Assembly: GCA_036172265.1 (NCBI GenBank)
Contig: JASFBA010000092.1
Span: forward strand, 1-13,688
DNA: 13,688 nt
Source of the DNA: JASFBA01 sp036172265
GTDB taxonomy: Bacteria; Chloroflexota; Chloroflexia; DTKN01
Reading direction: 5' to 3'
A program made the position numbers and the translations under genes. Of the stretch, positions 13,034-13,688 are shown in pieces. Under the pieces are notes generated by a model, which worked only from the letters and a program-made list of their open reading frames with translations, had not been told where the DNA came from and searched no databases. Every line of letters starts with the position of its first letter. Positions within the stretch are counted from its first letter, which is position 1.

Positions 13034-13688
13034 CTACTCCCCCAGCAGTTTCGCTACCGGTCCCACCAATTTCCAGTCCGGCTCCCGGCCCGTGGCGCGG
13101 CAGGCACGCAGGTAGTTATCCCGCATTGTTTGCATCCAATCCCGAAAGGCCTGCGGATAGGCCCGGAAGAAGGGGAGCAGCGTGCGCACCGCCGCCTCAT
13201 ACGCCGCCAGCGCCTCCTCCCACTGCCCCAGGGCGGAAAGGTCACGGCCCAGGTTGTTGAGGCTCATCGCCAGATCGGGGAGGAAGGCCGGGGGGTTGGC
13301 CGCCGCCAGTTCCCGGTAGTGCGCCACCGCCTCTTCGGTGGCCGCCAGCGCCTCCTCCCGCCGCCCCAGGGCGGAAAGCCGGATGCCCAGGTTGTTGAGG
13401 CTTGTGGCCAGGGCGGGGAGGAAGGCCTGGGGGTTGGCCGCCGCCAGTTCCCGGTAGTGCGCCACCGCTTCTTCGGTGGCCGCCAGCGCCTCCTCCCGCC
13501 GCCCCAGGGCGGAAAGCCGGTTGCCCAGGTTGTTGAGGCTTGCCGCCAGGTCGGGGAGGAAGGCCGGGGGGTTGGCCGCCGCCAGTTCCCGGCGAATCGC
13601 CACCGCTTCCTGTGTGGCCGCCAGCGCCTCCTCCCGCCGCCCCAGGGCGGAAAGGTCACGGCCCAGGTTGTTGAGGCTCATCGCCAGG
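13034..13688 (-). CDS. TPR repeat protein, 5' end outside the window
   Basis: At least 217 residues are encoded, ending with TAG at 13034-13036; the frame stays open through the window edge, so the N-terminal part lies beyond. At least four 46-residue TPR-type units occur (consensus SLNNLGxxLSALGRREEALA, then AAANPPAFLP), followed by the cap DWMQTMRDNYLRACRATG shared with the TPR protein at 10270-11475. The internal ATG at 13681 belongs to a repeat and is not the start. It probably has the same kind of N-domain as that relative, and may be preceded by another ATPase gene outside the window; both are inferences. Confidence 0.9.
   Translation of the reverse strand, partial: LAMSLNNLGRDLSALGRREEALAATQEAVAIRRELAAANPPAFLPDLAASLNNLGNRLSALGRREEALAATEEAVAHYRELAAANPQAFLPALATSLNNLGIRLSALGRREEALAATEEAVAHYRELAAANPPAFLPDLAMSLNNLGRDLSALGQWEEALAAYEAAVRTLLPFFRAYPQAFRDWMQTMRDNYLRACRATGREPDWKLVGPVAKLLGE
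13233..13688 (-). repeat. 138-bp tandem repeats encoding TPR units
   Basis: The marker gcggaaag recurs at 13233, 13371, 13509 and 13647, an exact 138-bp period (46 codons). The units are very similar at DNA level. The same period occurs in the other TPR gene, between 10472 and 10610. Each unit encodes one helix-turn-helix pair plus a Pro-containing linker. Such arrays expand and contract by recombination, and they commonly break assemblies. Confidence 0.92.

Noticed and set aside
13233..13688. Tandem repeats as a CRISPR array
   Set aside because: The 138-bp units are contiguous, in frame and encode TPR motifs; there are no unique spacers.

Overview
The window looks like a GC-rich bacterial chromosome segment, most likely from the Chloroflexota (Anaerolineae/Thermoflexia-like). 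This is an inference. It rests on the mix of families (a ferredoxin next to a DUF166 protein, DUF3786, a class II fructose bisphosphatase beside a small transaldolase, a half-length family 5 solute-binding protein, TPR proteins with degenerate AAA-like domains) and on a broken surface-protein fragment with a 'VLPVVSKHY' stalk motif. No rRNA, tRNA, CRISPR array or intact mobile element is visible. Both edges are repetitive: the left edge copies an internal gene segment and the right edge lies inside a TPR repeat array. The window could therefore be a complete assembly contig.

Positions 1-850 hold no intact gene and form a rearranged zone. It begins with a 74-bp exact copy of the middle of the DUF166 gene. 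Next comes a 121-bp-armed inverted repeat made of two head-to-head 5' ends of an integron-type tyrosine recombinase. A deleted, frameshifted remainder of that recombinase follows, and then a fragment of a secreted surface protein on the other strand.

Positions 894-2425 carry a ferredoxin and a DUF166 protein on the plus strand, convergent with a zinc-ribbon/DUF2007 protein. A compact divergent promoter at 2544-2605 separates the zinc-ribbon gene from a cation diffusion facilitator (CDF) with three C-terminal metallochaperone-like domains. A DUF3786 gene is translationally coupled to the CDF gene. Positions 5016-6797 (minus) hold a transaldolase/F6P-aldolase gene followed by glpX, a sugar-phosphate pair. 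A divergent promoter region then leads to a plus-strand GNAT acetyltransferase, whose 3' end overlaps coaE.

Positions 7522-12730 form one tightly packed minus-strand gene run: P-loop ATPase with a C-terminal winged-helix-like end -> TPR protein with a degenerate ATPase-like N-domain -> DHH phosphoesterase -> membrane-anchored half solute-binding protein -> coaE. Start and stop codons overlap at two of the junctions (possibly three, depending on the coaE start). The ATPase has a recognisable promoter with an intrinsic-terminator-like hairpin inside its leader. A second TPR gene, whose C-terminal coding DNA is nearly identical to the first, runs off the right edge. The ATPase+TPR pair with its duplicated TPR partner is the best candidate here for a poorly described system. 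It resembles STAND/NLR-like modules that sense through TPRs and act through an ATPase, but no effector function can be proved from the sequence.
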